Below, piece by piece: positions 9,990-18,316 of a stretch of 64,000 nucleotides of DNA. This DNA is from Sphingobacterium prati (GTDB lineage Bacteria; Bacteroidota; Bacteroidia; Sphingobacteriales; Sphingobacteriaceae): positions 124,001-188,000 of the forward strand of contig NZ_JABJWY010000034.1 in assembly GCF_013167215.1 (NCBI RefSeq), read 5' to 3'. The notes beneath the pieces were generated by a model. The model saw only the letters and a list, made by a program, of their open reading frames with translations. It did not search any database and was not told where the DNA came from. The translations under genes were made by a program, and so were the position numbers. The stretch's first letter is position 1. Each line of letters begins with the position of its first letter.

Positions 9990-10508
9990 CTAAGATGCAG
10001 ATTCATTTACACCTGACATCGCAATTTCTGTCAGAAGACTATCAGTCTGTTTTTCCTCGTCTAAAGTTTGCTGAAGCAATTGCTCGGCCTCACTATGCTC
10101 CATAAGTTTTGCATAGGTCACCAAACAACCATAACTGGCAATTTCATAATGCTCTACCTTTTGAGCGGCCGAAATAAGTGCGGCATCCAACGCTGGATCA
10201 CCTTCAAAGCTCTCAACGATTTCGTCAGCTTCTTCAAGAAGACCTTCCATAGCTTTGCATTTTTTACCACGTGCGCTCATTTCTAACGATGTAAATACTC
10301 CTTTCAGGCGCTCGATGTGACCTTCAGTTTGGCTATAATGTTGGTCAAATGCTTGTTTTAACTCCTCGCTTTCAGCTGCCTTACTGAGCTTTTTCAAGCC
10401 TTTCAAAAGTTGTTTTTCTGCCCCGAGCATATCCTTTAACTCGTCTATAAATAACTCATGTAAATGCGCATTTGGCATCTGTTGATTGTTTTGCTTTGAT
10501 GTTGCCAT
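9990..10508 (-). CDS. DUF892 (YciE/YciF family) ferritin-like protein, second copy
   Basis: 172 residues, paralogous to the protein at 6297-6845. Shared landmarks are LHELFIDELKDMLGAEKQLL, the segment KKCKAMEGLLEEADEI and KVEHYEIASYG, with Glu/His typical of the bundle. The sequence begins with a Gln/Asn-rich tail and has no signal peptide. It lies 71 nt downstream of the DUF72 gene on the same strand, probably one transcript. Role presumed in general stress; biochemical activity unknown. Confidence 0.9.
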   Translation of the reverse strand: MATSKQNNQQMPNAHLHELFIDELKDMLGAEKQLLKGLKKLSKAAESEELKQAFDQHYSQTEGHIERLKGVFTSLEMSARGKKCKAMEGLLEEADEIVESFEGDPALDAALISAAQKVEHYEIASYGCLVTYAKLMEHSEAEQLLQQTLDEEKQTDSLLTEIAMSGVNESAS

Positions 10509-10579
10509 AATTTTGATTTTTTTATAAGAAGAACAGCAGTGGAAATGGGATGGTTTGAATGTTTTTAAAAGTTTTGCGA

Positions 10580-11308
10580 TTATTTCAATATCTTCATTAA
10601 CGTCTGCCCGTTATGCGGTGCATAGCCGTTTTGATCATTATCAAAATAGAAATAAATATCCTTTCCTTCATCTTGCCAATCGATACATTTTTCTGCCCAA
10701 CTGATCAGATTATTTTTTGTATAGCTGCCTTGATATTTATCTCCTGGACCATGCAGCCGTATGTAAACAAAGTCTGCCGTGATAATAACTGGACTCTGAT
10801 ACCCAGCGAGATCATAAATGCAATAAGCACAATTATAATGTTCAAGTAGCTTATAAATTTCCGGAATGTTCCAACTAGAATCGCGAAACTCAAACACAAA
10901 TCTATGGTCGGTAGGTAACTTCACAAGAAAGTCATGAAGCCTTTCGGTATTAACATGCCACCTTGGCGGCAACTGAAATAGGATAGGACCCAGCTTTTCT
11001 TTCAAATGGGCTGCCCGTAGCATAAATTGATCAATCGTATCGTGATCAACATGCAATTTCTTTACATGTGTGATGAAACGGCTGGCTTTTACAGCAAATA
11101 CAAAATCCTCTGGCACTTGTTTATACCAATTGATAAACATATCGTCAGTGGGGAGCCTGTAAAAGGAATTATTGATTTCAACCGTCGGAAAAATGTCGGA
11201 AAAATACCTCAATTGATTATCGTTTTTCAACTCTGCTGGATAGAAAGTGTCTTTCCAATGCTTATAATGCCAACCAGATGTCCCTATATATATCTTTGCA
11301 TTCTTCAT
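10580..11308 (-). CDS. DUF72 (YecE-like) TIM-barrel protein
   Basis: 242 residues. The start KIYIGTSGWHYKHW, then NNSFYRLP, FAVKASRFITH, LGPILFQLPP and YIRLHGPGDKY are hallmark segments of the DUF72/YecE family, a TIM-barrel group of unknown reaction. Normal length, no signal peptide. It is the first gene of a probable pair with the DUF892 gene and lies downstream of tRNA-His on the same strand, separated from it by a terminator. Confidence 0.93.
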   Translation of the reverse strand: MKNAKIYIGTSGWHYKHWKDTFYPAELKNDNQLRYFSDIFPTVEINNSFYRLPTDDMFINWYKQVPEDFVFAVKASRFITHVKKLHVDHDTIDQFMLRAAHLKEKLGPILFQLPPRWHVNTERLHDFLVKLPTDHRFVFEFRDSSWNIPEIYKLLEHYNCAYCIYDLAGYQSPVIITADFVYIRLHGPGDKYQGSYTKNNLISWAEKCIDWQDEGKDIYFYFDNDQNGYAPHNGQTLMKILK

Positions 11309-11419
11309 GTTATTTTTGGATAAAGCCTACACAAAAAGAACAGCGACATCGAGCGAATGGTTGACAAAATTTAGGGGATACCACAAACGGTTATAAAAAC
11401 AACGAATAGGCTGGAACGC

Positions 11420-11453
11420 AAAAAAGGCAAACCATTTTACTGATCTGCCTTTT
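11420..11453 (-). terminator. Terminator of the tRNA-His gene
   Basis: On the minus strand, right after the tRNA 3' end, AAAAGGCA pairs with TGCCTTTT around an 18-nt loop and is followed by more T residues. It ends the tRNA transcript before the DUF72 gene. Confidence 0.65.
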
Positions 11454-11454
11454 G

Positions 11455-11529
11455 GGTAAGTAATCGGGCTCGAACCGACGACCCCTAGAACCACAATCTA
11501 GTGCTCTAACCAACTGAGCTATACCTACC
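11455..11529 (-). tRNA. tRNA-His (anticodon GTG)
   Basis: A full cloverleaf reads on the minus strand: acceptor GTAGGTA/TACTTAC, D-arm with GCTCAGTTGG, anticodon arm CTAGA-TTGTGGT-TCTAG with anticodon GTG, and T-arm GTCGG-TTCGAGC-CCGAT. The His-specific extra G at position -1 (11529) is encoded and faces the C73 discriminator (11455). The CCA tail is not encoded, as usual in Bacteroidota. Confidence 0.97.
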
Positions 11530-11729
11530 GTGATTTTGATGTCACAAAAGTAGTACTATAGGCCATATCTTCCAAATGTTTTTCAAACTTTTTGATTAAC
11601 CGATTGTCTATCAAATGGTATATTTTTGCCAAGCGATATTATAAAATAGCATAAGTCAGTGTTCGTACAACATTTTCGGCCCAAATATCAATAATTGCAG
11701 CTTGGTCTATTATTTGTATTATAATATTT

Positions 11730-12290
11730 ATGGGAAAATTTTTAAAATTTTTATTGATCGTGGCCATTTTGGCAGTAGGGGCTTGGTATGTCTATCAAAA
11801 ATACAACAGCGGGCCTAAAGTAGAAAGCAAGCACCAGCTGCTGGTCGATCGCATTGAAGCGATGGGTAAATTGGAGCTTGTTAAATATCGTTACAGTGAT
11901 GTTGTTGAACACAAAAACATCAATACTTTTTTGCCTACAGCAAGCGTATTACTCATTGTCAAGGCAGATGCTGTAGGTTGTGTGAACTTGACTAAACTGA
12001 CACCTGAGGATATTAAGGTGATAGGGGATTCTGTTTCCATCAAATTGCCGGTGCCAGAAATATGTTATATTAAGATCGACCATGAGGCATCAAAGGTTTA
12101 TGATACCAAAATGGCATTTCTTAGAGAGGCCGAATTGGTAGATGAAGCGTATAAAACCGCTGAAAAAGCTGTGGCAGATGATGTCAAAAAATCAGATATT
12201 CTGCAACAGACAAAATCGAATGCAATAATTGTTTTCAAACCTTTATTACAAGGATTAGGTTTTTCGAAGATCAATTTATCCTTTGACTAA
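11730..12290 (+). CDS. DUF4230 membrane-anchored protein
   Basis: 186 residues. A single N-terminal hydrophobic segment (residues 4-22, FLKFLLIVAILAVGAWYVY) anchors the protein, with the remainder predicted outside the cytoplasm. The body matches DUF4230: LELVKYRYSDVVEH, FLPTASVLLIVKADAVGCVNL and KLPVPEICYIKIDHEAS. Function unknown. It stands alone between the tRNA and a convergent lipoprotein gene. Confidence 0.85.
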   Translation: MGKFLKFLLIVAILAVGAWYVYQKYNSGPKVESKHQLLVDRIEAMGKLELVKYRYSDVVEHKNINTFLPTASVLLIVKADAVGCVNLTKLTPEDIKVIGDSVSIKLPVPEICYIKIDHEASKVYDTKMAFLREAELVDEAYKTAEKAVADDVKKSDILQQTKSNAIIVFKPLLQGLGFSKINLSFD

Positions 12291-12308
12291 TAATCAGAAT
12301 AATGAAAA

Positions 12309-12330
12309 GCTAGACACTTTCGTGTCTAGC
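12309..12330. terminator. Hairpin terminator after the DUF4230 gene
   Basis: Perfect 9-bp stem GCTAGACAC / GTGTCTAGC with a TTTC tetraloop, 18 nt after the DUF4230 stop. The T-run is weak (TTCC), but the placement between convergent genes fits termination. Confidence 0.7.
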
Positions 12331-12342
12331 TTCCTACAATAA

Positions 12343-12404
12343 ATCAATCTCCGGCCGTCTCCCGACGGAAGAGTACAAATAATTATGCTATTATCGGAGA
12401 TTGA
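12343..12404. repeat. Compact inverted-repeat element with flanking 7-bp direct repeats
   Basis: A 10-bp perfect inverted repeat (TCAATCTCCG at 12344-12353, CGGAGATTGA at 12395-12404) encloses two smaller hairpins: CCGTC-TCCC-GACGG (12355-12368) and ATAAT-TATGCT-ATTAT (12379-12394). The fold is a three-way junction. Identical ACAATAA heptamers flank it (12336-12342 and 12405-12411), as expected for a target-site duplication. It could be a MITE/REP-like insertion or a small structured RNA. Only one copy was noticed in this window. Confidence 0.5.
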
Positions 12405-12427
12405 ACAATAACTAAATCAAATTGGTT

Positions 12428-12643
12428 TTATTTTTTTGAAGAAGTATCAGGCTGTGGCGTTGGTGGGATTTCTCCGTGGGACTCACTTGAGGTTGTATCT
12501 CGATATTGAATCGTTGTTGTATCATTTGGTACAGAATCCCGCATTAATTCTTTTGATTTTTGATCATTAGATTGTGTACCATTACATCCAAAAACAGTTA
12601 GTACCACAACACTACTGATTATTGCTTTAATTAACTTACTCAT
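12428..12643 (-). CDS. Small predicted lipoprotein
   Basis: 71 residues. A signal sequence (residues 3-19) ends in a lipobox VFGC, with Cys20 the likely lipidated residue. The mature part is a short, polar, Ser/Thr/Asp/Pro-rich tail ending PPTPQPDTSSKK without any domain. No family recognised. It probably sits in the outer membrane as a stress-type small lipoprotein, judging only by its neighbours. Confidence 0.7.
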   Translation of the reverse strand: MSKLIKAIISSVVVLTVFGCNGTQSNDQKSKELMRDSVPNDTTTIQYRDTTSSESHGEIPPTPQPDTSSKK

Positions 12644-12828
12644 GTTTTTATAATATTAGTTCAAAATTGCTTTAAGTCTATTGCTTTTGTAAAGAACACT
12701 ATGCAACAAAAAAAGGTTGGAGTTTTTTAGTTTAGATAAACCATCCCGCTACAACAGTATTCAATGTCATAATGGTACTGAATTTTAGAAAAAACGTTTT
12801 ACACTTGAACGCTGTTCCTACTGCATAG

Positions 12829-12845
12829 TAGTGTAATTTACACTA
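12829..12845. promoter_or_regulatory. Palindrome, possible operator
   Basis: TAGTGTAA-T-TTACACTA is a perfect inverted repeat about 60 nt upstream of the small charged-protein gene at 12907. Its symmetry and position suggest a dimeric regulator site. No regulator is assigned. Confidence 0.4.
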
Positions 12846-12906
12846 TTTAAAAGTCTGCTTGCGTTCTATCAGCGACTTTTCAGTAGATAAACAAAATTGA
12901 AAAAAT

Positions 12907-13110
12907 ATGGCAACGAAAAATGAAAATCGACTAGTCGGAAGGGAAATGGAGAAAAAAAAGAAAGTTAAACTTGGCGCTGAGGGAGAGATCTTGAAAAATG
13001 TAGATCATAAGGATCGCGGAGATGCTGAGGCGGGTGTAGATCCCCAGGTAGAGCAACTGAATCAAATGCCTAACGATCCCACAGACAGGCCAAAAGAAAA
13101 AAAACAATAA
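12907..13110 (+). CDS. Small highly charged protein
   Basis: 67 residues, rich in Lys, Glu and Asp, with no hydrophobic segment; likely disordered and cytoplasmic (KKKKVKLGAEGEIL, VDPQVEQLNQMPNDP). I do not recognise a named family. Preceded by a palindrome and closed immediately by a terminator, so it forms its own transcription unit. Hydrophilin-like stress proteins look similar, but this is only a resemblance in composition. Confidence 0.7.
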   Translation: MATKNENRLVGREMEKKKKVKLGAEGEILKNVDHKDRGDAEAGVDPQVEQLNQMPNDPTDRPKEKKQ

Positions 13111-13140
13111 AAAAGTGACCCAGCTAATGGGTCACTTTTT
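13110..13140. terminator. Terminator between two small stress-type genes
   Basis: AAAAAGTGACCCA / TGGGTCACTTTTT stem with a 4-5 nt loop and flanking A and T runs, directly after the stop at 13110. It can act in both directions. Confidence 0.85.
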
Positions 13141-13178
13141 ATAATCCAGAAATTCCTTCAAAATTATTCAAGAGCGGG

Positions 13179-13430
13179 TTATTTTTTCCCGTGCTTGTCG
13201 ATCGCTTTGATCAATTCATCTTTTGTCATATCATGACGCCCGGTAATTTCTAATTTTTTGGCCATTTGCAAGAGCTCATCCTTTGTTTTATCAGAAGTAC
13301 CATTCTGCCCATTTTTTGAAACTGACGTATTTTTTCCATTGCTCTTGTTCATACTTTTTTCACTGTCCGTACTTTTCCCACGGGACTGCCCTTTAGCAGT
13401 TGCGTGGCTTGTAGTTTTTGCTGTGTTCAT
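13179..13430 (-). CDS. Small basic protein with Rho-N/SAP-like C-terminus
   Basis: 83 residues. The N-terminal 45 are Ser/Lys/Asn/Thr-rich and probably disordered. The C-terminal 35 (KDELLQMAKKLEITGRHDM, then TKDELIKAI) form the helix-extended-loop-helix of the Rho N-terminal/SAP-like fold, which binds nucleic acid. Such small proteins are frequent near general-stress genes in Bacteroidota. A nucleoid-binding role is inference. Confidence 0.75.
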   Translation of the reverse strand: MNTAKTTSHATAKGQSRGKSTDSEKSMNKSNGKNTSVSKNGQNGTSDKTKDELLQMAKKLEITGRHDMTKDELIKAIDKHGKK

Positions 13431-13570
13431 AATACTTGATTTATATGCTATTTATTGATTGAACATATCTATTGCACTAATAGTTGACAGTTTTAGTACC
13501 TGAATATTTCGTAATTATACGTTTTCTATGGTTTCAACATGTAAACCCAACATCATTGAGTTTTTGATCT

Positions 13571-14107
13571 CTATTTCGAAAACGCCCTGACAATTGCTTT
13601 GTTAAAAGCAGGAAGGTCTTCTGGGGTCCGACTAGTAATTAAACCATCGTCAATGACGACTTCCGCATCTTCCCATTTAGCGCCAGCATTGATCAAATCT
13701 ATCTTTATCGCTTCTACAGAAGTCATTTTTTTATCCCGAACCAGATCAGCATTAATTAACAGTTGCGGGCCGTGACAGATGGCTGCTATCGGTTTACCAC
13801 GCTCCCAGAATGCGTTGATCAAAGCTGTAGCGGTCTTATTAGTTCGTAATTTATCGGGATTAATAACGCCGCCCGGCAGTAAAAGCGCATCATACTTATT
13901 TTCTTCCGCATTTTGCAGATCTATATCAACAGGATAATCTTTTGACCACTCATCACCATTTTTGGATCTCACTTTAGTTTTTGAGGGCGATATAACATCA
14001 GTCTTCGCTCCAGCAAGTTCTAAAGCCTCTTTTGGACTGCTTAATTCAATCTCCTCAAATCCGTCAGCGACCAGGATCGCAATCCTTTTGTTTTTTAATT
14101 TTTCCAT
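13571..14107 (-). CDS. DJ-1/PfpI family protein (type 1 glutamine amidotransferase-like)
   Basis: 178 residues of the PfpI/YhbO group. IAILVADGFEEIEL at the N-terminus supplies the conserved Glu, and AAICHGPQLL contains the nucleophilic-elbow Cys followed by His, the PfpI signature. RTPEDLPAFNKAIV closes the fold. Family members act in protein or nucleotide deglycation and stress tolerance; which one applies here is not readable. No signal peptide. Confidence 0.92.
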   Translation of the reverse strand: MEKLKNKRIAILVADGFEEIELSSPKEALELAGAKTDVISPSKTKVRSKNGDEWSKDYPVDIDLQNAEENKYDALLLPGGVINPDKLRTNKTATALINAFWERGKPIAAICHGPQLLINADLVRDKKMTSVEAIKIDLINAGAKWEDAEVVIDDGLITSRTPEDLPAFNKAIVRAFSK

Positions 14108-14239
14108 ATACTTGAAATATTAGTGTTGGTTTACCAATTGAACGGATAAACCTGCCTCAAAGTTTGTATTAATATTAAAATCAAATTAATGACAAAAACC
14201 CTTTGCCTTTGATCGCTGTCTATCTTATAAACTATTATT

Positions 14240-15244
14240 ATGTTTAAAATTGCTGTCTTCCGAGCCCTACAACTAGGTGATTTATTATGCGCGATACCAG
14301 CTATTTCTGCATTAAAATACAATTATCCTCAAGTTCGGCTATATTTTATAGGTCTTCCGCATATGCGCGAATTGATTGATCGTTTTGACTGTATTGATGA
14401 ATTCATTGATTTCCCGGGGCATCCTGACCTTCCTGAAATTCCTTGTAATCTAAGCGAATTAGCACATTTCATATCGCGCATGCAAGCTGAAAAGTTTGAT
14501 CTGCTACTGCAAATGCACGGTCAGGGAACTATAGTAAATAATTTTTTACAAAATTTCAATGCACAGCGCCTGGTGGGATTTCAACCGACATCAGATGTAA
14601 ACGATCCAGATTGGCTAAAGTACCCACATGAGCTACATGAAGTGGATCGACACCTGGCGCTAGTCAGATATTTAGGGCTTCAAATTCCTAATACCAAAAT
14701 GTATTTTCCTTTATTCGCAAAAGATTGGACTGCCTATAATAAAATAAAACAAGTAATCGCTCAACCCTTTATAATTGTGCATGTAGGTAGCAGGGATATA
14801 AAACGCCAATGGCCGATAGAAAACTTTGCGTTGCTGGCGAAAAAGATGCTTGTACGAGGATATAAGGTTGTGATGACAGGGGTAAAATCCGAGCAAGCTC
14901 TTGTAGACAGATTGCAAGAATGCTTGGAAGACAAAGCGATCGATTTTTGTGGTCAGCTAGATCTAGGGACACTTGGATGTCTTCTGAAGGAGACATCTTT
15001 ATTAATCTGTAATTGCACAGGAATCTCGCATCTTGCTGCAGCGCTACAAACTAAGAGTATTGTGTTAAGCATGGACGGCGAACCGCATCGCTGGGGGCCG
15101 CAAGATAAAGTACTGCACGCCACCTTCGATGCAAGGTACCCCATTGCAATCGATGATATAACCAAAGAAATTAATCGGCTTGTTGGACTAGACCTTGCTG
15201 CTGCGCAGCATTTGCAAGCAACACGGAAAATTTCTGAAGAATAA
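14240..15244 (+). CDS. Glycosyltransferase family 9 (heptosyltransferase-like)
   Basis: 334 residues with GT9 landmarks: RALQLGDLLCAIPAISALK at the N-terminus, IIVHVGSRDIKRQWPIENFA in the middle, and the donor-binding CNCTGISHLAAALQTKSIVL region. GT9 enzymes typically transfer ADP-heptose to lipid-A-linked cores. The last 74 nt overlap the convergent GT9 gene on the minus strand. It faces an ADP-heptose cluster, supporting a heptosyl donor; the acceptor is unknown. Confidence 0.9.
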   Translation: MFKIAVFRALQLGDLLCAIPAISALKYNYPQVRLYFIGLPHMRELIDRFDCIDEFIDFPGHPDLPEIPCNLSELAHFISRMQAEKFDLLLQMHGQGTIVNNFLQNFNAQRLVGFQPTSDVNDPDWLKYPHELHEVDRHLALVRYLGLQIPNTKMYFPLFAKDWTAYNKIKQVIAQPFIIVHVGSRDIKRQWPIENFALLAKKMLVRGYKVVMTGVKSEQALVDRLQECLEDKAIDFCGQLDLGTLGCLLKETSLLICNCTGISHLAAALQTKSIVLSMDGEPHRWGPQDKVLHATFDARYPIAIDDITKEINRLVGLDLAAAQHLQATRKISEE

Positions 15245-16262
15245 TATCGGTACGCAACGCCATATTTTGTGAGGGTTTACTCTGTTTGTCCACAAAAGTA
15301 TTGATGGTATTTTTAGATCGCATAGTAGACCGCACGGGGTACAAGATAAAATCAGAATCTTGTGACCATGGAATGTGCTGAGGATTAGTCTGAGCATAGA
15401 GTACCAGAGTAGGCTTCGCTAATGCACAGCCAATGTGGGCGACAGCAGTGTTCACAGTGATTACTGCATCAGAATTTTGTAAGAGTGCGAGAAGATCGGC
15501 AATGCTCGTCATACCTATCAAGTTGATTAAATTTGATGAACTTAGATTTTGTCGACTAGCTCTAAGATAGTCAGAATCATTTTTACCGATCAAAACGACT
15601 TGGTAGTCCAAATCGATTAATTTTTGCGTTAGCTCCTGTGCAATTTTGACCGCAATGCGTCGTTTTTCCTCGGAAACGTCATAGTTAAGGACCACCCGCT
15701 TGCTTTTTGCGGTGGGAAGATTGAGCGATACCATCTGGGGTATATTTTTTAAGGAAGGCAAACGGCTACTTGCATACGAGATACCGAGATGTCTCAAAAG
15801 GTCGAGATCACGTGTAATCTGATGTTTTACTTGAAATAAAGGCTCTTTATCAGGTATCCAATCCGTGAGAAGTGAATACGGATTCTCACGCATATAAGCA
15901 GCTCGTCGAGGAATTCCCGCTAAAAATGCCAACAATATAGCGGCCATTGGATTTTGGCTATAAACATTAAAGATCAAACAACCATCAAATTGCCGCGATC
16001 TGATTTCATTAATCAAGACTTCGGTACCTTCAGCTGAATCTTGGCCGGCCAGCTTCATCCAAGGGGCTTCGTATTGCATATAGTCGTCTACAGTACCTAA
16101 GAAAGGAATTATCGGAATAGCCATCTCAGAGGCAAGCAAAGTGACTTTGCAGTCAGGGATAGCAAACTTTAGTTCCTGAAGTGCTGCATTGTTCATAATC
16201 AGATCACCCATATTATCCAACCGGATGACCAATATATTTTTACACTCTTTCCAATTGCTCAT
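15171..16262 (-). CDS. Glycosyltransferase family 9 (heptosyltransferase-like)
   Basis: About 363 residues from the ATG at 16262, which lies one base after the hldE stop; a TTG at 16271 would overlap hldE. GT9 segments: ILVIRLDNMGDLIMNNAAL, GCLIFNVYSQNPMAAI, VVLIGKNDSD and the C-terminal SDAVITVNTAVAHIGCALAK with TNPQHIPWSQDS. Last gene of the five-gene heptose cluster. Its 3' end overlaps the convergent GT9 gene by 74 nt. Confidence 0.9.
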   Translation of the reverse strand: MSNWKECKNILVIRLDNMGDLIMNNAALQELKFAIPDCKVTLLASEMAIPIIPFLGTVDDYMQYEAPWMKLAGQDSAEGTEVLINEIRSRQFDGCLIFNVYSQNPMAAILLAFLAGIPRRAAYMRENPYSLLTDWIPDKEPLFQVKHQITRDLDLLRHLGISYASSRLPSLKNIPQMVSLNLPTAKSKRVVLNYDVSEEKRRIAVKIAQELTQKLIDLDYQVVLIGKNDSDYLRASRQNLSSSNLINLIGMTSIADLLALLQNSDAVITVNTAVAHIGCALAKPTLVLYAQTNPQHIPWSQDSDFILYPVRSTMRSKNTINTFVDKQSKPSQNMALRTDIILQKFSVLLANAAQQQGLVQQAD

Positions 16263-16263
16263 A

Positions 16264-17757
16264 CTAACCAATTTTTTTTAGAAATTGTCCACCCTGTTCC
16301 TGTACACGCTTTATAATTTTGGAAGTCGACTGTTTATGAATATGCTTGATATATACAAGTTTTGTCCCCAATAGGTGTAAGAGACTTTCTTCAGCCATCG
16401 TTTCATTCGTGTATTCTTCGCCTTTGACGAAAATGTGCGGTCTAACTTTTTCCAGAACGGAAATTGGCGTATCCGAGAATTCATCCCCAAAAGGTACAAT
16501 ATAATCCACTGCTTCCAAAGCACGAAGCACTTGTATTCGATCAGCTAATGTGTTTACGGGCCGCGAAGATCCCTTCAATCTAGTAATACTTTCATCGGTA
16601 TTAATACCTACAATAAGAATGTCTCCATGGGATTTAGCTGCACAAAGATAGTGTGCATGGCCCGCATGAAAGATATCAAAACAACCATTGGTAAACACAA
16701 TCCGCTGTTCTTTTCGGACGTCATTGCAGAGCACCTCGAGATCATTCAGGTCTACGACTACCTTATTATCATTGTTGTCGAGCTGCCGCGCTAGTTCTTG
16801 GCAACTACAGTATGCTGTTCCACTTTTCTTTATTCCGATCTGTGCGGCCCTTATACTCAAAGATATTGCAATGTCATGGTCAAGTCTATTGAAATAAGCT
16901 AAGCAAAGTGTCGTCAGAAACGTGTCACCTGCACCCGAAAAATTGCCATTCTTTAACACTGGAACAGAATAGTATTTTGGTTCACTATCTTTTCTAAACA
17001 GTATAACGCCATCTTTATCCATGGTAAGTGTCACCCAACGGGCATTGGATACGACACATAAGCTTTCTGACCATTGTAGGGCCTGAGCAATCCGGTCGTC
17101 TTCCTCTTCTTGTCCGAGTATTTTGCGTGCTTCTTCGTAATTTGGTTTAATAAGATCGGGCTTGAGACAACGATACTTATAATAATCCTTGCTATCTACT
17201 GCAATAATTTTCGGATCCTTTTGCTGTTCTTGGTATAATAGTTCAATTAACTCATCAGGTATATTTCCTTTATCATAGTCAGCGATGAAGATAATATCCA
17301 CTGTAGGTAGTACTGCCTTCACATTGGCAAGATACTGTTTCAGTAGCATCGGACTAAATTGATAGTTTTTGCCGATATCATACCGTAAAAGGCACTGGCT
17401 CTCTCTAAGTAAACGCGTTTTGGTCAATGTCTGACAGCTGTCGTTGTATATAATACCACTTATATCAACATGCTGTTGCTTCAGTTGCTGGACAATAGTT
17501 TGTGCACTTGAGTCATTACCTAACATAGTGATTATTGATACTACAGCACCCATATTGCTCAGGTTGGTTATAGCGTTTGCAGCCCCCCCAAGACATTGTT
17601 GCACAGATTGGACATCAAGTACCGGTACAGCAACATCAGGTGCAAGACGTTTGCATGCTCCGTCCAAATAAATGTCTAACATACAGTCTCCGAGGACAAG
17701 TATTTTGGGACTGTTAAACCCATTTTCAACCAACTTATTTAACACTATATCTTTCAT
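16264..17757 (-). CDS. hldE: Bifunctional heptose-7-phosphate kinase / heptose-1-phosphate adenylyltransferase HldE
   Basis: 497 residues, two domains. Residues 1-330 are a PfkB-type kinase (ILVLGDCMLDIYLDG, CLGGAANAITNLSN, catalytic NFSGAGDTFLTTL near residue 277) that phosphorylates D-glycero-manno-heptose 7-phosphate at C1. From about residue 353 a nucleotidyltransferase (IVFTNGCFDIFHAGHAHYL with HxGH, and VKGEEYTNE) makes ADP-heptose. Overlaps the gmhB gene start region by 23 nt, so translation is probably coupled. Confidence 0.96.
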   Translation of the reverse strand: MKDIVLNKLVENGFNSPKILVLGDCMLDIYLDGACKRLAPDVAVPVLDVQSVQQCLGGAANAITNLSNMGAVVSIITMLGNDSSAQTIVQQLKQQHVDISGIIYNDSCQTLTKTRLLRESQCLLRYDIGKNYQFSPMLLKQYLANVKAVLPTVDIIFIADYDKGNIPDELIELLYQEQQKDPKIIAVDSKDYYKYRCLKPDLIKPNYEEARKILGQEEEDDRIAQALQWSESLCVVSNARWVTLTMDKDGVILFRKDSEPKYYSVPVLKNGNFSGAGDTFLTTLCLAYFNRLDHDIAISLSIRAAQIGIKKSGTAYCSCQELARQLDNNDNKVVVDLNDLEVLCNDVRKEQRIVFTNGCFDIFHAGHAHYLCAAKSHGDILIVGINTDESITRLKGSSRPVNTLADRIQVLRALEAVDYIVPFGDEFSDTPISVLEKVRPHIFVKGEEYTNETMAEESLLHLLGTKLVYIKHIHKQSTSKIIKRVQEQGGQFLKKIG

Positions 17758-18316
17758 AATTTATTGTATCTGATGTTATAATTTGATTTAGGCCATAGAA
17801 ATCATCTACGATGTAATCCGGTGTAAATTTGGGATCTGAAATACGAAAATTCCTACGCTCCTTTTTATTACGGTCGACCAAAATTGTCCGGCAGCCAGCG
17901 GCACGCCCTGCTCCAATGTCGCTCAAGATATCTCCGATCATCCATGATTTCTTTAGGTCGACATCTAAATCCTTCGCTGCCTTGTGAAGCAAACCAGGCA
18001 GGGGCTTGCGACATGTACATACTGGCTCATCTGTAACTTCACCATGCGGACAATAATAAATCCCATCCAAAATAATGTGTTCGGCTTTTAGCTGATCAGA
18101 AAGTTCTGAAAATGCAATATCGAGATCGCTTATTGTAAAATACCTTTTGGCAATACCGGACTGGTTGCTAATAATAATGAGCTTATAGCCATTTTTTTGC
18201 ATAAGTCGCAAAGAAGCAAAGATATCCGGATAACACACAATGCGCCCCGGATCGACATTATAGGGCACATCTTTTATGAGCGTCCCATCCTTGTCTAAAA
18301 ATATTGCTTTTTCCAT
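17735..18316 (-). CDS. gmhB: D-glycero-manno-heptose 1,7-bisphosphate 7-phosphatase GmhB
   Basis: 193 residues of the HAD family. FLDKDGTLI gives the catalytic DxD, IIISNQSGI the second motif, and CPHGE with CTCRKP the zinc-binding Cys/His set specific to GmhB and histidinol-phosphatase relatives; WMIGDILSDI supplies the last acidic motif. It removes the C7 phosphate between the two HldE steps. It abuts the GT4-GmhA gene with no spacing (18316/18317) and overlaps hldE. Confidence 0.95.
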   Translation of the reverse strand: MEKAIFLDKDGTLIKDVPYNVDPGRIVCYPDIFASLRLMQKNGYKLIIISNQSGIAKRYFTISDLDIAFSELSDQLKAEHIILDGIYYCPHGEVTDEPVCTCRKPLPGLLHKAAKDLDVDLKKSWMIGDILSDIGAGRAAGCRTILVDRNKKERRNFRISDPKFTPDYIVDDFYGLNQIITSDTINYERYSVK

